This document shows positions 52,750-62,114 of a DNA stretch of 64,000 bases, piece by piece; the first letter of the stretch is position 1, and each line of letters opens with the position of its first letter. The translations under genes were made by a program, and so were the position numbers. This DNA is from Formosa sp. L2A11 (GTDB lineage: Bacteria; Bacteroidota; Bacteroidia; Flavobacteriales; Flavobacteriaceae), in assembly GCF_009796865.1 (NCBI RefSeq), contig NZ_CP047028.1, positions 3,596,001-3,660,000 of the forward strand, given 5' to 3'. Under the pieces are notes generated by a model. The model did not search any database, was not told the DNA's origin, and worked only from the letters and a program-made list of their open reading frames with translations.

Positions 52750-52778
52750 AAAACTCCCAACTTACGTTGAGAGTTTTT
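52748..52778. terminator. Bidirectional terminator between the serine hydrolase gene and ribH
   Basis: Arms aactc-c-caac / gttg-a-gagtt (one mismatch) with a TTAC loop, A's left and T's right. Confidence 0.75.
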
Positions 52779-52800
52779 AATATTTTAAAGTATACTAAGG

Positions 52801-53286
52801 TTACGAAATGTTACGCAATTCTGCCATTTTAATAGCAGCAACTGCCGCTTCGGTCCCTTTGTTACCATGTACACCTCCAGAACGATCTCTAGATTGTTGT
52901 ATATTATTATCTGTTAATAAACAAAAAATAACTGGTACATCGTGAATTACGTTTAAGTCTTTTAATCCTTGAGTAACACCTTCACAAACAAAATCGAAAT
53001 GTTTTGTTTCTCCCTGAATTACACTTCCTATTGCAATTACAGCATCTACCATTTGTTCTTGCATTTTTTTACAACCGTAAATCAATTCAAAACTTCCTGG
53101 TACATTCCAACGTTTAAGATTCACCGGGTCTACGCCGTTTTCAATTAAAGTATCGTAAGCACCTTTATAAAGCCCTTCAGTAATTGTGTCGTTCCATTCA
53201 GAAACAACAATCCCAAACCGAAAATTAGTCGCGTCTGGGAGTGTTGTTTTATCGTAATCGGATAAATTTTTATTAACTGTTGCCAT
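52801..53286 (-). CDS. ribH: 6,7-dimethyl-8-ribityllumazine synthase
   Basis: A 161-residue enzyme of riboflavin synthesis, joining the pyrimidine intermediate with dihydroxybutanone phosphate. Conserved parts: FGIVVSEWNDTIT, VPGSFELIYGCKKM, AVIAIGSVIQGETKHFDFVCEGVTQGL and the C-terminal GNKGTEAAVAAIKMAEL. It starts 2 bp after the TPR gene stop, so the two are cotranscribed. Confidence 0.96.
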   Translation of the reverse strand: MATVNKNLSDYDKTTLPDATNFRFGIVVSEWNDTITEGLYKGAYDTLIENGVDPVNLKRWNVPGSFELIYGCKKMQEQMVDAVIAIGSVIQGETKHFDFVCEGVTQGLKDLNVIHDVPVIFCLLTDNNIQQSRDRSGGVHGNKGTEAAVAAIKMAELRNIS

Positions 53287-53288
53287 CT

Positions 53289-54080
53289 TTATTTATTTGC
53301 TAACACTTGCGCCTTACCAATAAATACATCTACAGTTGTTGCTTCGGTAGAAGTTGGATAATCATTTTTAATAGTTTCAAAATAACCTAAAGCTTCAGCA
53401 GCTTTACCTAATTCTAAAGCAATCAATCCAGATTTATTTAAATACATTGGCGTAGTGAATTCGTTCGTACTAATTTTCGCCGCTTGCTTATAATAATCTA
53501 AAGCATCATCTAATTGATTTAACTGAACAAAAGCATCTCCAATTGCTCCTTTTGCTAAAGGTGCTAAAGCTTCGTCTTCGCTAGAAAAATCTCCTAAATA
53601 GTCTATTGCGTTTTTATAATCTTTCAGGTTTAAGTAAGCCATACCAGCATAATACTCTGCTAAATTTGCTGCAGGCGTACCGCTATGGTTTTCAATGATA
53701 TCTAACATACCATATTTACCTTCACCACCGTTTAATGCTAAAGTGTAAAGCGAATCTTTTTCTGTCCCGTTTACAGCTTCGTTAAAATAAACTTTAGCTT
53801 GAGACATATCGTTCATTGCTTCGTTTTCTTGAGGTTGAGCTACAAATTCATTGTAACCTAAATATCCCAATACTACGACAGCAACGACACCAATAATTAC
53901 AAAAATATATTTTTGATTACTAGCTACCCAGTCTTCAGTTTTAGAAGCGGTTTCGTCTAACGTATTAAAAACCTCTGCTGTTGTTGAGTTTTCTTCAACA
54001 TTTTCGAAATTTTCTATATCGTTTTCTACTTCTTCTGGTTTCGTAGAGGGTTTGTAACCTCTCTTTTTATAAGTTGCCAT
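53289..54080 (-). CDS. Membrane-anchored TPR protein (YfgM-like)
   Basis: A 263-residue protein with a basic/acidic N-terminus (ATYKKRGYKPSTKPEEVEN), one central membrane helix (YIFVIIGVVAVVVLGYLGYNEF, about 57-78) and a periplasmic TPR domain with repeats such as NLAEYYAGMAYLNLKDYKNAIDYL. YfgM-type proteins associate with the Sec translocon and periplasmic chaperones. The Met at 54080 is preferred; the ATG at 54104 sits inside TATTTTTG (54109-54102, minus strand), a likely -7 box. Operon with ribH, divergent from recF. Confidence 0.87.
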   Translation of the reverse strand: MATYKKRGYKPSTKPEEVENDIENFENVEENSTTAEVFNTLDETASKTEDWVASNQKYIFVIIGVVAVVVLGYLGYNEFVAQPQENEAMNDMSQAKVYFNEAVNGTEKDSLYTLALNGGEGKYGMLDIIENHSGTPAANLAEYYAGMAYLNLKDYKNAIDYLGDFSSEDEALAPLAKGAIGDAFVQLNQLDDALDYYKQAAKISTNEFTTPMYLNKSGLIALELGKAAEALGYFETIKNDYPTSTEATTVDVFIGKAQVLANK

Positions 54081-54210
54081 ATATTCTATATTATTCGGTC
54101 GCAAAAATAAAATATTTCCGCAGAAATAAAAGGTTATTTATTTGTTATTTTTCAATAATTTGCGAGACTTTATAAACGTTGATTTTAAATATACGCACAC
54201 CTCTCTTTAT

Positions 54211-55296
54211 ATGATCCTAAAATCCTTATCTCTAATTAATTACAAAAATTTTGAAAGTGAATCTTTTGAGTTCGACGACAAAATTAATTGTTTTGTAGGA
54301 CAAAATGGAGTAGGAAAAACAAACATATTAGACGCTATTTATCATTTATCTTTCGGAAAAAGCTACTTTAACCCTATCGCATCGCAAAATATTAGACACA
54401 ATGAAGACTTTTTTGTTGTACAAGGAGATTTTATAAAGCATGATACTCCAGAGAAAATTGTTGTTAGCTTAAAGAATGGACAAAAAAAGGTAATTAAACG
54501 AAATGCAAAAGCATACGATAAGTTTAGTGACCATATTGGTTTTATACCCTTAGTAATGATTTCTCCTGCAGACCGAGATTTAATTATAGAAGGTAGCGAA
54601 ACGCGTAGAAAATTTATGGATAGTGTAATATCGCAAAGTGATAAAGCTTATTTAAACGATTTAATTAGTTATAATAAAACCATATCGCAACGTAATGCAT
54701 TGTTAAAATATTTTGCATTAAATCATACTTTTAATCAAGATACTTTAGATGTTTACAACCAACAACTAAACGATTTTGGAGCTAGTATTTTTGAAAAAAG
54801 AAAAGCTTTCTTAGATGTTTTTATTCCTATTTTTAAGGCTAGACACAAGGTTATTAGTAATAACCAAGAACCTGTAGATTTAAATTATAAAAGCGATTTA
54901 TTTAATGGCGATTTAAAACAACTTTTAGAACAAAGTATAAATAAAGACAGAGCGGTACAATACACGTCTACCGGAATACATAAAGATGATTTATTATTTG
55001 AAATTGATGGCTTTCCTATTAAAAAATTTGGGAGTCAGGGACAACAAAAATCATTTTTAATAGCTTTAAAACTAGCACAATTCGACTTTATAAAGGCCCA
55101 AAGTGGTGTAAATCCTATTTTATTATTAGATGATATTTTTGATAAATTAGATGAGCAACGCGTAGGACAAATTATTAAATTAGTAGATAACTCAGATTTC
55201 GGTCAGTTATTTATTAGCGATACTCATGCAGACCGAACAGAAAATGCTATAAAACAAGTACGTCAATCCTATCAGATTTTTAATATTGGCGCATAA
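54211..55296 (+). CDS. recF: DNA replication and repair protein RecF
   Basis: A 361-residue SMC-like ATPase that helps load RecA at gaps. Walker A is GQNGVGKTN (near residue 31). QGDF and the [25 protein letters not shown] segment, [17 protein letters not shown] (signature) and [15 protein letters not shown] (Walker B/D-loop) complete the set. The frame extends 23 codons upstream, but [16 protein letters not shown] is the family start. Two small genes follow closely. Confidence 0.96.
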   Translation: MILKSLSLINYKNFESESFEFDDKINCFVGQNGVGKTNILDAIYHLSFGKSYFNPIASQNIRHNEDFFVVQGDFIKHDTPEKIVVSLKNGQKKVIKRNAKAYDKFSDHIGFIPLVMISPADRDLIIEGSETRRKFMDSVISQSDKAYLNDLISYNKTISQRNALLKYFALNHTFNQDTLDVYNQQLNDFGASIFEKRKAFLDVFIPIFKARHKVISNNQEPVDLNYKSDLFNGDLKQLLEQSINKDRAVQYTSTGIHKDDLLFEIDGFPIKKFGSQGQQKSFLIALKLAQFDFIKAQSGVNPILLLDDIFDKLDEQRVGQIIKLVDNSDFGQLFISDTHADRTENAIKQVRQSYQIFNIGA

Positions 55297-55308
55297 ATTC
55301 TTATTATT

Positions 55309-55722
55309 ATGAAACAGATTATTGTAATTTTTAGCTTAATTATTTTAAGCAGCTGCTCAAAATCTTCAGACATAAAGATTTCAAATTTAAATGGCTATTG
55401 GGAAATTGAAGAAGTTATAAAAGCAGATGGAACATCTCACGTTTATAAAATAAATGAAACGGTAGATTTTTTTGAAATAAATGATAGTCTTTCTGGCTAC
55501 AGACAAAAAATGAAAACAGATTCTGACAATAAATATATGCCTGTAGCGGTTAAGGAACAGATTAAAATTATTACAGAAAACGATAGTTTAAAAGTACATT
55601 ACCAAACCCCTTTTTCGGATTGGAAAGAGACTATTTTAGAATTAAATAACGACAAATTAAAAGTCGTAAATCAACATCAAAACGTATATATTTACAAACG
55701 ATATATTCCTTTAAACTTATAA
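55309..55722 (+). CDS. Lipocalin-like lipoprotein, unknown function
   Basis: A 137-residue predicted lipoprotein (MKQIIVIFSLIILSSC, Cys16). The mature part NLNGYWEIEEVIKADGTSHVYKINETVDFFEI... with repeated beta strands resembles lipocalin-like/META domains. It lies 12 bp after recF and 2 bp before the DUF721 gene, so it belongs to the same transcription unit. The ligand is unknown. Confidence 0.78.
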   Translation: MKQIIVIFSLIILSSCSKSSDIKISNLNGYWEIEEVIKADGTSHVYKINETVDFFEINDSLSGYRQKMKTDSDNKYMPVAVKEQIKIITENDSLKVHYQTPFSDWKETILELNNDKLKVVNQHQNVYIYKRYIPLNL

Positions 55723-55724
55723 TT

Positions 55725-56021
55725 ATGGCGAAACGTAATAACGAAAACCTAAGCATATCAGACGTCTTAAAAGAATTTGTAGAAACCAATAAATTAGAAC
55801 GTGGTTTAGACAAAGTAAACGTACGCGATGCTTGGACAAAGCTAATGGGAAATGGCGTTAACAATTACACTACGGCTATAAGTTTAGAGCGCGACACGCT
55901 TTATGTACAATTAAGTTCTAGCGTATTAAGAGAAGAATTAAGCTACGGGAAATCTAAAATAATTACTATGCTTAATGAAGAATTAGGTAAAGATTTAGTA
56001 CAAAAAATTATTTTAAGATAA
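55725..56021 (+). CDS. DUF721 (DciA-like) protein
   Basis: A 98-residue basic protein. LSISDVLKEFVETNKLERGLDKVNVRDAWTKLMGNGVNNYTTAISLERDTLYVQLSSSVLREELSYGKSKIITMLNEELG matches DUF721. The KH-like DUF721/DciA family includes helicase-loading factors in bacteria lacking DnaC. Position after recF supports a DNA-replication role. It is followed by a strong terminator. Confidence 0.88.
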   Translation: MAKRNNENLSISDVLKEFVETNKLERGLDKVNVRDAWTKLMGNGVNNYTTAISLERDTLYVQLSSSVLREELSYGKSKIITMLNEELGKDLVQKIILR

Positions 56022-56045
56022 GTTTACCTAAAAAAATACATCCAT

Positions 56046-56087
56046 AAAAAAGGCACCATTTCAAAGTATTGAAATGGTGCCTTTTTT
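56046..56087 (+). terminator. Terminator of the recF operon
   Basis: Very stable hairpin: aaaaaaggcaccatttcaa / ttgaaatggtgccttttt arms (19 bp) with an AGTA loop, followed by T's. Confidence 0.88.
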
Positions 56088-56304
56088 ATAAGTAACTACT
56101 CTCCTATCTTAATATTAAAAAACATATTCTGTTAATATGGACAAGCTCATAAAGTCCCACGAAAACAACACTTCTTAATGATTCTTAAATTATAACAAAC
56201 AGAAATTAATCATATTTTTTTATTTATAATTAATCAATTCAATATTTTATAATAAGTTTATACACCAGTTAAAACGCGAAAGAAATAATTAAAATAATTT
56301 TCCA

Positions 56305-57099
56305 ATGAGTTTAGATTTATTTAATGTAGAAAACAAAATAGCTTTAATTACAGGAAGCACACATGGTTTAGGTTTAGCTATGGCTAAAGGTTTAGGACTT
56401 GCAGGTGCTACAATTATTATAAATGGTAATTCTTCGCAAGATAAAATAGACAAAGCTGTTTCAGAATGTAAAGCCGAAGGAATAAAAGCAGTAGGCTATA
56501 AATTTAATGTTACAGAAGAAGCTGAAGTTATTTCTGCAATTTCTAAAATAGAAATAGAAGTTGGCCCTATAGATATTTTAATTAATAACGCCGGTATTAT
56601 AAAACGTACACCACTTATAGACATGGAGGTAGCCGATTTTAAAGCTGTGGTTAATATAGATTTAGTGAGTCCTTTTATTGTATCTAAACACGTGGTAAAA
56701 AACATGATACAACGTAACCAAGGAAAAGTGATTAACATTTGTTCTATGATGAGTGAATTGGGACGAGCTAACGTTGGTGCTTATGCTGCTGCAAAAGGCG
56801 GATTAAAAATGTTAACGCAGAATATGGCTACAGAATGGGCAAAACATAACATTCAGGTTAATGGTATTGGTCCTGGTTATTTTGCAACATCTCAGACTGC
56901 TCCTATTCGAGTAGAAGGACATCCTTTTAATGATTTTATTATTAGCAGAACACCTGCAGCAAGATGGGGAAATCCAGAAGATTTACAAGGTGCAACCATT
57001 TTTTTAAGCTCTAAAGCTAGTGATTTTGTTAACGGACATGTGGTATATGTAGATGGTGGTATTTTAGCCACCATAGGAAAACCTTCTAATGAAGGCTAA
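56305..57099 (+). CDS. SDR-family gluconate 5-dehydrogenase-like oxidoreductase
   Basis: A 264-residue classical short-chain dehydrogenase. Cofactor motif TGSTHGLGLAMA (TGxxxGxG), NNAG (about 92-95), catalytic Ser in NICSMMSE and Y-A-A-A-K in GAYAAAKGG. It resembles gluconate 5-dehydrogenase/2-keto-3-deoxygluconate reductases; exact sugar acid unknown. No other sugar-acid gene is adjacent, so the assignment is by sequence only. The 283 bp upstream contain no gene. Confidence 0.85.
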   Translation: MSLDLFNVENKIALITGSTHGLGLAMAKGLGLAGATIIINGNSSQDKIDKAVSECKAEGIKAVGYKFNVTEEAEVISAISKIEIEVGPIDILINNAGIIKRTPLIDMEVADFKAVVNIDLVSPFIVSKHVVKNMIQRNQGKVINICSMMSELGRANVGAYAAAKGGLKMLTQNMATEWAKHNIQVNGIGPGYFATSQTAPIRVEGHPFNDFIISRTPAARWGNPEDLQGATIFLSSKASDFVNGHVVYVDGGILATIGKPSNEG

Positions 57100-57138
57100 C
57101 AGTATCAATAGTATAAAAATATAAGATATTTTAATACT

Positions 57139-57187
57139 ATAAAACGTCTAAAACAGATAGCAATATTATCTTTTTTAGGCGTTTTAT
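57139..57187 (+). terminator. Probable terminator after the SDR gene
   Basis: Arms ataaaacg-t-ctaaaa / ttttag-g-cgttttat with a 17-19-base loop. A weak candidate because of the long loop. Confidence 0.4.
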
Positions 57188-57345
57188 ATATGTGTGCCTT
57201 TTCTAAATAAAAAAAATGGATTCTTAATCCTTAAAATGTAAATCCCTTTAGATTTAGTAGACAAATCATTTCTAGTACTAACAGAAGATAATTCAATATT
57301 TTGTTCTAATAAATGATACAATTGGTATTTATTTCACACTTATCT

Positions 57346-58251
57346 ATGAAGCATAAACCTACCTCTCTTTTAATCTTTTTTTTAGTTGTAATAACAACAT
57401 CTTTTACATCTAATAATAAAACAAAAACTACTTTAGTAAGTAATAACAGTACAATAAATACAGAAATTTTACTTACTAAAGGAAAAACTAAATCCTTAAA
57501 AATTGCCTCGTGGAATATCAGAGATTTAGGACGTACTAAAGACGCTCAGGAAATACTTAAAATAGCTAAGATTCTTAAAGATTTTGACATTGTAGCCATA
57601 CAAGAAGTCGTTGCTAAAGATCCTGCCGGAGCACAAGCTGTTGCTAAAATTGCTGACGAATTAAATAGAATGGATTCTAAATGGGATTATCGGATAAGCG
57701 ATCCTACAAAAAGTCCTTCGGTTTATATTAGCGAACGCTATGCTTTCTTATGGAAAACCTCTAAAGTAAAACTAACTAATCGGGCTTATCTAGATTCGGA
57801 ATTAGAAGACGTATGTTTTAGAGAACCGTTTATAGGCAAATTTCAATTAAAAAATAATACAGAACCATTTTACGTGATAAACTTCCACTCTAGAAAGTTT
57901 GATGATAATCCGGAACAAGAAATTATTTTCTTAAAAGAGTATTCAACAAGACTAAATTCTGATAACATATTAATTTTAGGTGATTTTAATCTAAATGAAA
58001 CACATGAAGTTTGGGATAATTTATACAATCGCGGATTTAACCCCGCACTAAACAATACGAAAACAACTTTAAAAACAAAGTGTAAAAACGGGAATTATTT
58101 AAATCACCATATTGATAATATCTACTATTCTAAAAATATAATCCCAATACATTCTGGTGCTATAGATTTTGTTAACACCTGCTCTAATTTAGAAATAGCT
58201 AGAGGCTTATCAGATCATTTACCAGTTTATTTAGAGTATTCTTTAAACTAA
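57346..58251 (+). CDS. Secreted endonuclease/exonuclease/phosphatase (DNase I-like)
   Basis: A 301-residue exported protein: signal peptide MKHKPTSLLIFFLVVITTSF, then an EEP fold. It shows KIASWNIRDLG (metal-binding Asn), DIVAIQEVV (Glu), the FHSRKF region, ILGDFNLNE (GDFN) and the catalytic His in GLSDHLPVYLEY. Its role could be extracellular DNase or phosphodiesterase. An upstream in-frame ATG (57313) adds 11 residues before the signal peptide. Monocistronic. Confidence 0.87.
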   Translation: MKHKPTSLLIFFLVVITTSFTSNNKTKTTLVSNNSTINTEILLTKGKTKSLKIASWNIRDLGRTKDAQEILKIAKILKDFDIVAIQEVVAKDPAGAQAVAKIADELNRMDSKWDYRISDPTKSPSVYISERYAFLWKTSKVKLTNRAYLDSELEDVCFREPFIGKFQLKNNTEPFYVINFHSRKFDDNPEQEIIFLKEYSTRLNSDNILILGDFNLNETHEVWDNLYNRGFNPALNNTKTTLKTKCKNGNYLNHHIDNIYYSKNIIPIHSGAIDFVNTCSNLEIARGLSDHLPVYLEYSLN

Positions 58252-58574
58252 TTTAATCTATATATAAAAGCTGGACATTATATTTGCATGACTTTTATCT
58301 ATTCTAAATGTTCGTTTCATTGTCAGGTAATAGAATCCTGATTAGAGTAGATTACATCCAGAAACAGAAAAACATTAGATCCAATTACAAAATATATGAT
58401 TGTAAAAAATACTGTATTTATAAAGTAAATACAGTTTAGAAACACCAGTAAAAAAACAAAATAAACATCAAAAAATCAAACATTTACGGGTAACAGTAAT
58501 GTTCTTTTGAATTTAAATAGTAATTTTAGTTTGTAATTATACAACATTCTATTAATAGATAATAAACTCCCCAA
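58252..58574. other. 323-bp intergenic region upstream of the nuclease-like gene
   Basis: No gene. A perfect hairpin actgtattta-TAAAG-taaatacagt (58411-58435) lies in the middle, and TATATTTG at 58279-58286 could be a distal promoter. I see no exact promoter near the following ATG and no repeat that would mark an island end. Confidence 0.4.
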
Positions 58575-60419
58575 ATGAAATTAGAGAAGATATTAGATAA
58601 ACTAGGTTCAATTGAAAAAAACTCCTTCATCAAAATAATCGATAATATAATATCTAAAAACCCTAAGCATAATAAGGAAATAGATAAAATTTTAAGTAGT
58701 ACAGAAAAAGGTTTAAAGTCTGTTGACAATCAAAATATATCTAAGATATTCAATTTAATAGAAGCGGAATTTAAAAATTATATAAAATGTGAATTTCAAG
58801 AAATCACATCTCAATTAGATATTTTAATTGATATAATTATAAGAGATGGAAATTGCATAATGAAACAAGACTGGTTTTCTAGGTTATATGAAACAGAAAT
58901 TAAACAACTAAAAAATAGAATAAAAATACTTAATTCTGATTTTAAAGATGATAAATCTGAATTGAGTCCAACTAGAAAACGTGATTATACTATTTATAAA
59001 TCATGCTTAAGTACTGCATATTATAATGATGTAGATAATAATAGAGATTCTAAAATAACGTCTGATGAATTATCTATAATTTTAACACTAGAGAAGCAAC
59101 TTGGCCTTTCTCAGGAAGAAGTAAAACTAATTAATTACTCAATCTTACCAATAAAAAAACTTGATATTCTAGAAGTTATAAAAGGATTAAAAAATATTGG
59201 AGTCATATTTTATTCTAATAAAGAAAACACCATTTATGTTGCAGACGAAATAGTTAGATTATTAAGAAAAATAAGAGAAAAGGAAGTTGCTGAAAAATTT
59301 TATAGAAGAACACTTAAATTACTTCGAGAACCTATAATAAATCAAATATGCAGAGATCATAATATTGACAGAAAACTTACATATTCACAAAAGGTTGAAG
59401 GAATTATAAAAGAAGGAGTTCCATTTACAAACTTGCTCCTTGATCATATCTATAAACAAGGAAGCTCTTTAACCGATAAAAAAAAGACTCTAAATGAGCT
59501 TTGTGAAAAAGGATTAAATTTAGAGAATCTTAAAGGAAGTGTTTTAGAAGACAAAATATCTAGTTTAATCGACCATTTTGAAAATGTTGAAAAAGATGAA
59601 AAAGTAGGTATTTCATTAGACGGTTATGATAAATTACTCTGTGAACTAAATTTATCTCTACCAACATTAAATAAGCAATTAAAAGATCAGTTCGAATTAC
59701 AAGATGAATTTGTTTTAAAAGCAGATTTCTTATTAGATTACAATATTAAACCAAGAGATATTTTAGACTTAATTACAAAAAAAGATCTTACTCAGTTTAT
59801 TAAAGACAATGGCGTAAAACAGCGCGGTGATGATATTTTAAATATTCTAGAACATTATAAAGATGTTGAAAATTTATATTTAGAAAACTATGAAAACGTT
59901 GCTTATCGAAATTTAAATCTATTAAAAGAAAATGGAATTACAATTAAAGAAAGTGAATTAGGATTAAAGTTTGAAGAGCTAACAGAAGTAATTTTTAAAG
60001 GATTAGGATTCAATGTAGATAATGTGTTTAAAAATGAATTAAACACAAAAAAGGATATGATTGACATCCTTATAAACTTAGGCAATGAAGAAGTTATTAT
60101 TGTAGAATGTAAGACGAGTAAAGAACGTGGATACAATAAGTTTAGTACCGTCTCTAGACAATTAAAATCATATCAAAATCTAGCCCTTAAAAATAATTTA
60201 AGAATCGTAAAAATTTTATTAATTGCTCCAGAATATAGTGACGATTTTATAACAGACTGCGAAATGGATACAGAGATGAATCTATCTCTCATAACTGCAT
60301 CAACTTTATCTAATATTTTTGAATCTTTTAAAACTTCAAAATACACAGAATTTCCTCATGTACTGTTTAGAGATATTATAATTAATGAAGAACGCATACT
60401 AAAAGCACTAAGTAAATAA
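58575..60419 (+). CDS. Unknown protein with EF-hand/TerB-like segment and C-terminal PD-(D/E)xK nuclease-like domain
   Basis: A 614-residue, highly charged, AT-rich-encoded soluble protein. An acidic loop D154-N-N-R-D-S-K-I-T-S-D-E165 fits the 12-residue EF-hand pattern. The following ELSIILTLEKQLGLSQEEVKLIN resembles TerB-type helices. Residues 200-440 are helical and unrecognised. From about 462 a restriction-endonuclease-like domain starts: GLKFEELTEVIFKGLGF, then D494-M-I-D497 and IIVE511-C-K513, with Q529-L-x-x-Y downstream, matching E-D-ExK nucleases of the Mrr-like type. It stands alone, with unmatched intergenic DNA on both sides. Nuclease activity and a defence role are inferred, not shown. 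Confidence 0.75.
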   Translation: MKLEKILDKLGSIEKNSFIKIIDNIISKNPKHNKEIDKILSSTEKGLKSVDNQNISKIFNLIEAEFKNYIKCEFQEITSQLDILIDIIIRDGNCIMKQDWFSRLYETEIKQLKNRIKILNSDFKDDKSELSPTRKRDYTIYKSCLSTAYYNDVDNNRDSKITSDELSIILTLEKQLGLSQEEVKLINYSILPIKKLDILEVIKGLKNIGVIFYSNKENTIYVADEIVRLLRKIREKEVAEKFYRRTLKLLREPIINQICRDHNIDRKLTYSQKVEGIIKEGVPFTNLLLDHIYKQGSSLTDKKKTLNELCEKGLNLENLKGSVLEDKISSLIDHFENVEKDEKVGISLDGYDKLLCELNLSLPTLNKQLKDQFELQDEFVLKADFLLDYNIKPRDILDLITKKDLTQFIKDNGVKQRGDDILNILEHYKDVENLYLENYENVAYRNLNLLKENGITIKESELGLKFEELTEVIFKGLGFNVDNVFKNELNTKKDMIDILINLGNEEVIIVECKTSKERGYNKFSTVSRQLKSYQNLALKNNLRIVKILLIAPEYSDDFITDCEMDTEMNLSLITASTLSNIFESFKTSKYTEFPHVLFRDIIINEERILKALSK

Positions 60420-60731
60420 TGGCAGTATCACATAAATCTTATTATAGATCAGATCAAGGTTTATGAGATAATGTCTGTTATTAATCTACATAATAAAACT
60501 GTAATTCCTCTTCTTGTTGTCTAGCAGAACTAAAGTTTTAAATACCCAATAACTCGTGTATCATAATCGACATCTTTATAACTACATATTTTAAATGTTT
60601 TTTTTCTAAAAGTACGGAATACAGTAATAAAAATCTTCTACTTAAATTTAATTTTACTTGCATAATAATGGATAAGACTTTGACCTGACAAATCCATAAA
60701 ACAAGGTAAGGCAAGACTAAAATTAAGTAAA
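60420..60731. other. 312-bp intergenic region after the nuclease-like gene
   Basis: No gene, clear terminator, tRNA or repeat is visible. Short frames here lack plausible starts. No exact TAnnTTTG box was found before the next gene. Confidence 0.4.
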
Positions 60732-61100
60732 ATGAATAAATTTATTAAAGTAGCAATTATTGTATTAAGTATGACTTCTCTATCTAGTTGCGCTGTACAT
60801 AGCGGATTGGTTTCCAATCAAAACAACAATACAACAGAAGTTGTTTTAACAAAAAACAATTACAAAATTATTGAAAGAGTACAAGGAGAATCTGAAGCCC
60901 GATATGTTTTAGGTTTTGGAGGTCTTAAGAAAAACGGATTAATAGCTAAAGCAAAATCTAATATGCTTGAAAACGCAGATATTATTGGAAGTTCTAAAGC
61001 CGTAATAAACGAAACTGTAGAATTAAAACAATCTTTTTTCCCTTTTGTTACTAAAGTTAAAGTAATTGTATCTGCTTATATTGTAGAATTTACAGAATAA
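60732..61100 (+). CDS. Small lipoprotein, DUF6567-like
   Basis: A 122-residue predicted lipoprotein with lipobox LSSC (Cys20) and mature start AVHSGLVSNQNNNTTEVVLTKNNYKIIERVQGESEARYVLGFGG. The ALKKNGLIAKAKSNMLENADIIGSSKAVINETVE-like region (about 65-95) recalls DUF6567 of Bacteroidota, assigned from memory. It has similarity in pattern to TRL-like proteins. Function is unknown. It is a single gene ended by a terminator. Confidence 0.75.
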   Translation: MNKFIKVAIIVLSMTSLSSCAVHSGLVSNQNNNTTEVVLTKNNYKIIERVQGESEARYVLGFGGLKKNGLIAKAKSNMLENADIIGSSKAVINETVELKQSFFPFVTKVKVIVSAYIVEFTE

Positions 61101-61121
61101 GACAAATAAATATAAATCATT

Positions 61122-61163
61122 AAATCCGGTAATATGAATTTATATATTACTGGATTTTTTTTT
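61122..61163 (+). terminator. Terminator after the DUF6567-like gene
   Basis: Arms aaatcc-g-gtaatat / atattac-t-ggattt with a short loop and a run of T's. Confidence 0.75.
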
Positions 61164-61326
61164 ATAAAAAAAAATAAATACTCTGATTAATCTTCAGAAT
61201 TTAACACGAATTATCATCCTTTATAAATAGAAAGAAACACCTATTTTTATAGCATAAACTAACGTTAAAACATGCAAAAAACTATATATTTTTAACTAAT
61301 TTTATAGTACTAAAAAAGAAATCAAA

Positions 61327-62016
61327 ATGGGAAAATTGATATTAGTAAGACACGGAAAAAGTCTATGGAATGTGAAAAATGTTTTTACAGGATGGACAAA
61401 TGTAGACTTGGCTTCTGAAGGTATTGAAGAAGCTAAAAAAGCAGGAGAACTCATTAAATCTAATCATTTAGATATCGATGTATGTTTCTCTTCTTATCTA
61501 AAAAGAGCTATTCGTACGCAATGGCTTATTTTAGAAACTGCAAATTTAATGCATACAGACTGCCATTATAGTTGGAAATTAAACGAGAGACATTACGGAG
61601 ATTGGCAAGGTAAAAACAAAGACGAAGTCCTTAAAGGCGTTGGAGAAGATTTATTTTTAAAAGTAAGAAGAGGTTATGATACACCACCACCAAGTTTAAA
61701 TCCGGAAGATAAAAGAAACCCTAAATTTGATGCCGATTACAAACTAATAGACCCTACAATTTTACCCTTAGGAGAATCTTTGAAAGACACCTCTAAACGT
61801 GTTATTAACTATTTCTTTGAAGCCATAGCTCCTGAGTTAGCAAAAGGAAAAACGGTACTTGTTTCTGCTCACGGTAATTCTCTAAGAGCCCTAATAGAGT
61901 ATATTGAACACATCGCTATAGAAGATATTGATAAAGTTGAAGTAAAAACAGGAGTTCCTCATTTATATGAGTTTGACGATAAATTAAATGTGACTAATCA
62001 TTATCAATTAAAATAA
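61327..62016 (+). CDS. gpmA: 2,3-bisphosphoglycerate-dependent phosphoglycerate mutase
   Basis: A 229-residue glycolytic enzyme. The phosphohistidine motif is LVRHGKSLWN (His9); Lys replaces the usual Gln or Glu of RHG(Q/E)S. Other conserved parts are FTGWTNVDLASEG, KLNERHYGDWQGKNK, DTPPPSLNPED and VSAHGNSLRALIEYIE with the second catalytic His. Monocistronic; shares a terminator with the convergent DUF547 gene. Confidence 0.95.
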   Translation: MGKLILVRHGKSLWNVKNVFTGWTNVDLASEGIEEAKKAGELIKSNHLDIDVCFSSYLKRAIRTQWLILETANLMHTDCHYSWKLNERHYGDWQGKNKDEVLKGVGEDLFLKVRRGYDTPPPSLNPEDKRNPKFDADYKLIDPTILPLGESLKDTSKRVINYFFEAIAPELAKGKTVLVSAHGNSLRALIEYIEHIAIEDIDKVEVKTGVPHLYEFDDKLNVTNHYQLK

Positions 62017-62066
62017 AATTTGATTTAGATATATTTGAAATTATCTCTTTCTAAGATTAAATTAAT

Positions 62067-62099
62067 AAAAAAGCTTTGCAGTATTTGCAAAGCTTTTTT
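62067..62099. terminator. Bidirectional terminator between gpmA and the DUF547 gene
   Basis: Perfect arms aaaaaagctttgca / tgcaaagctttttt surround a GTATT loop. Confidence 0.87.
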
Positions 62100-62114
62100 G
62101 TTTTCAGCCTCTAA

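Noticed and set aside
58411-58435. Hairpin actgtattta-TAAAG-taaatacagt as a terminator or attachment site
   Set aside because: No T run follows and no second copy exists in the window, so only its presence is recorded.
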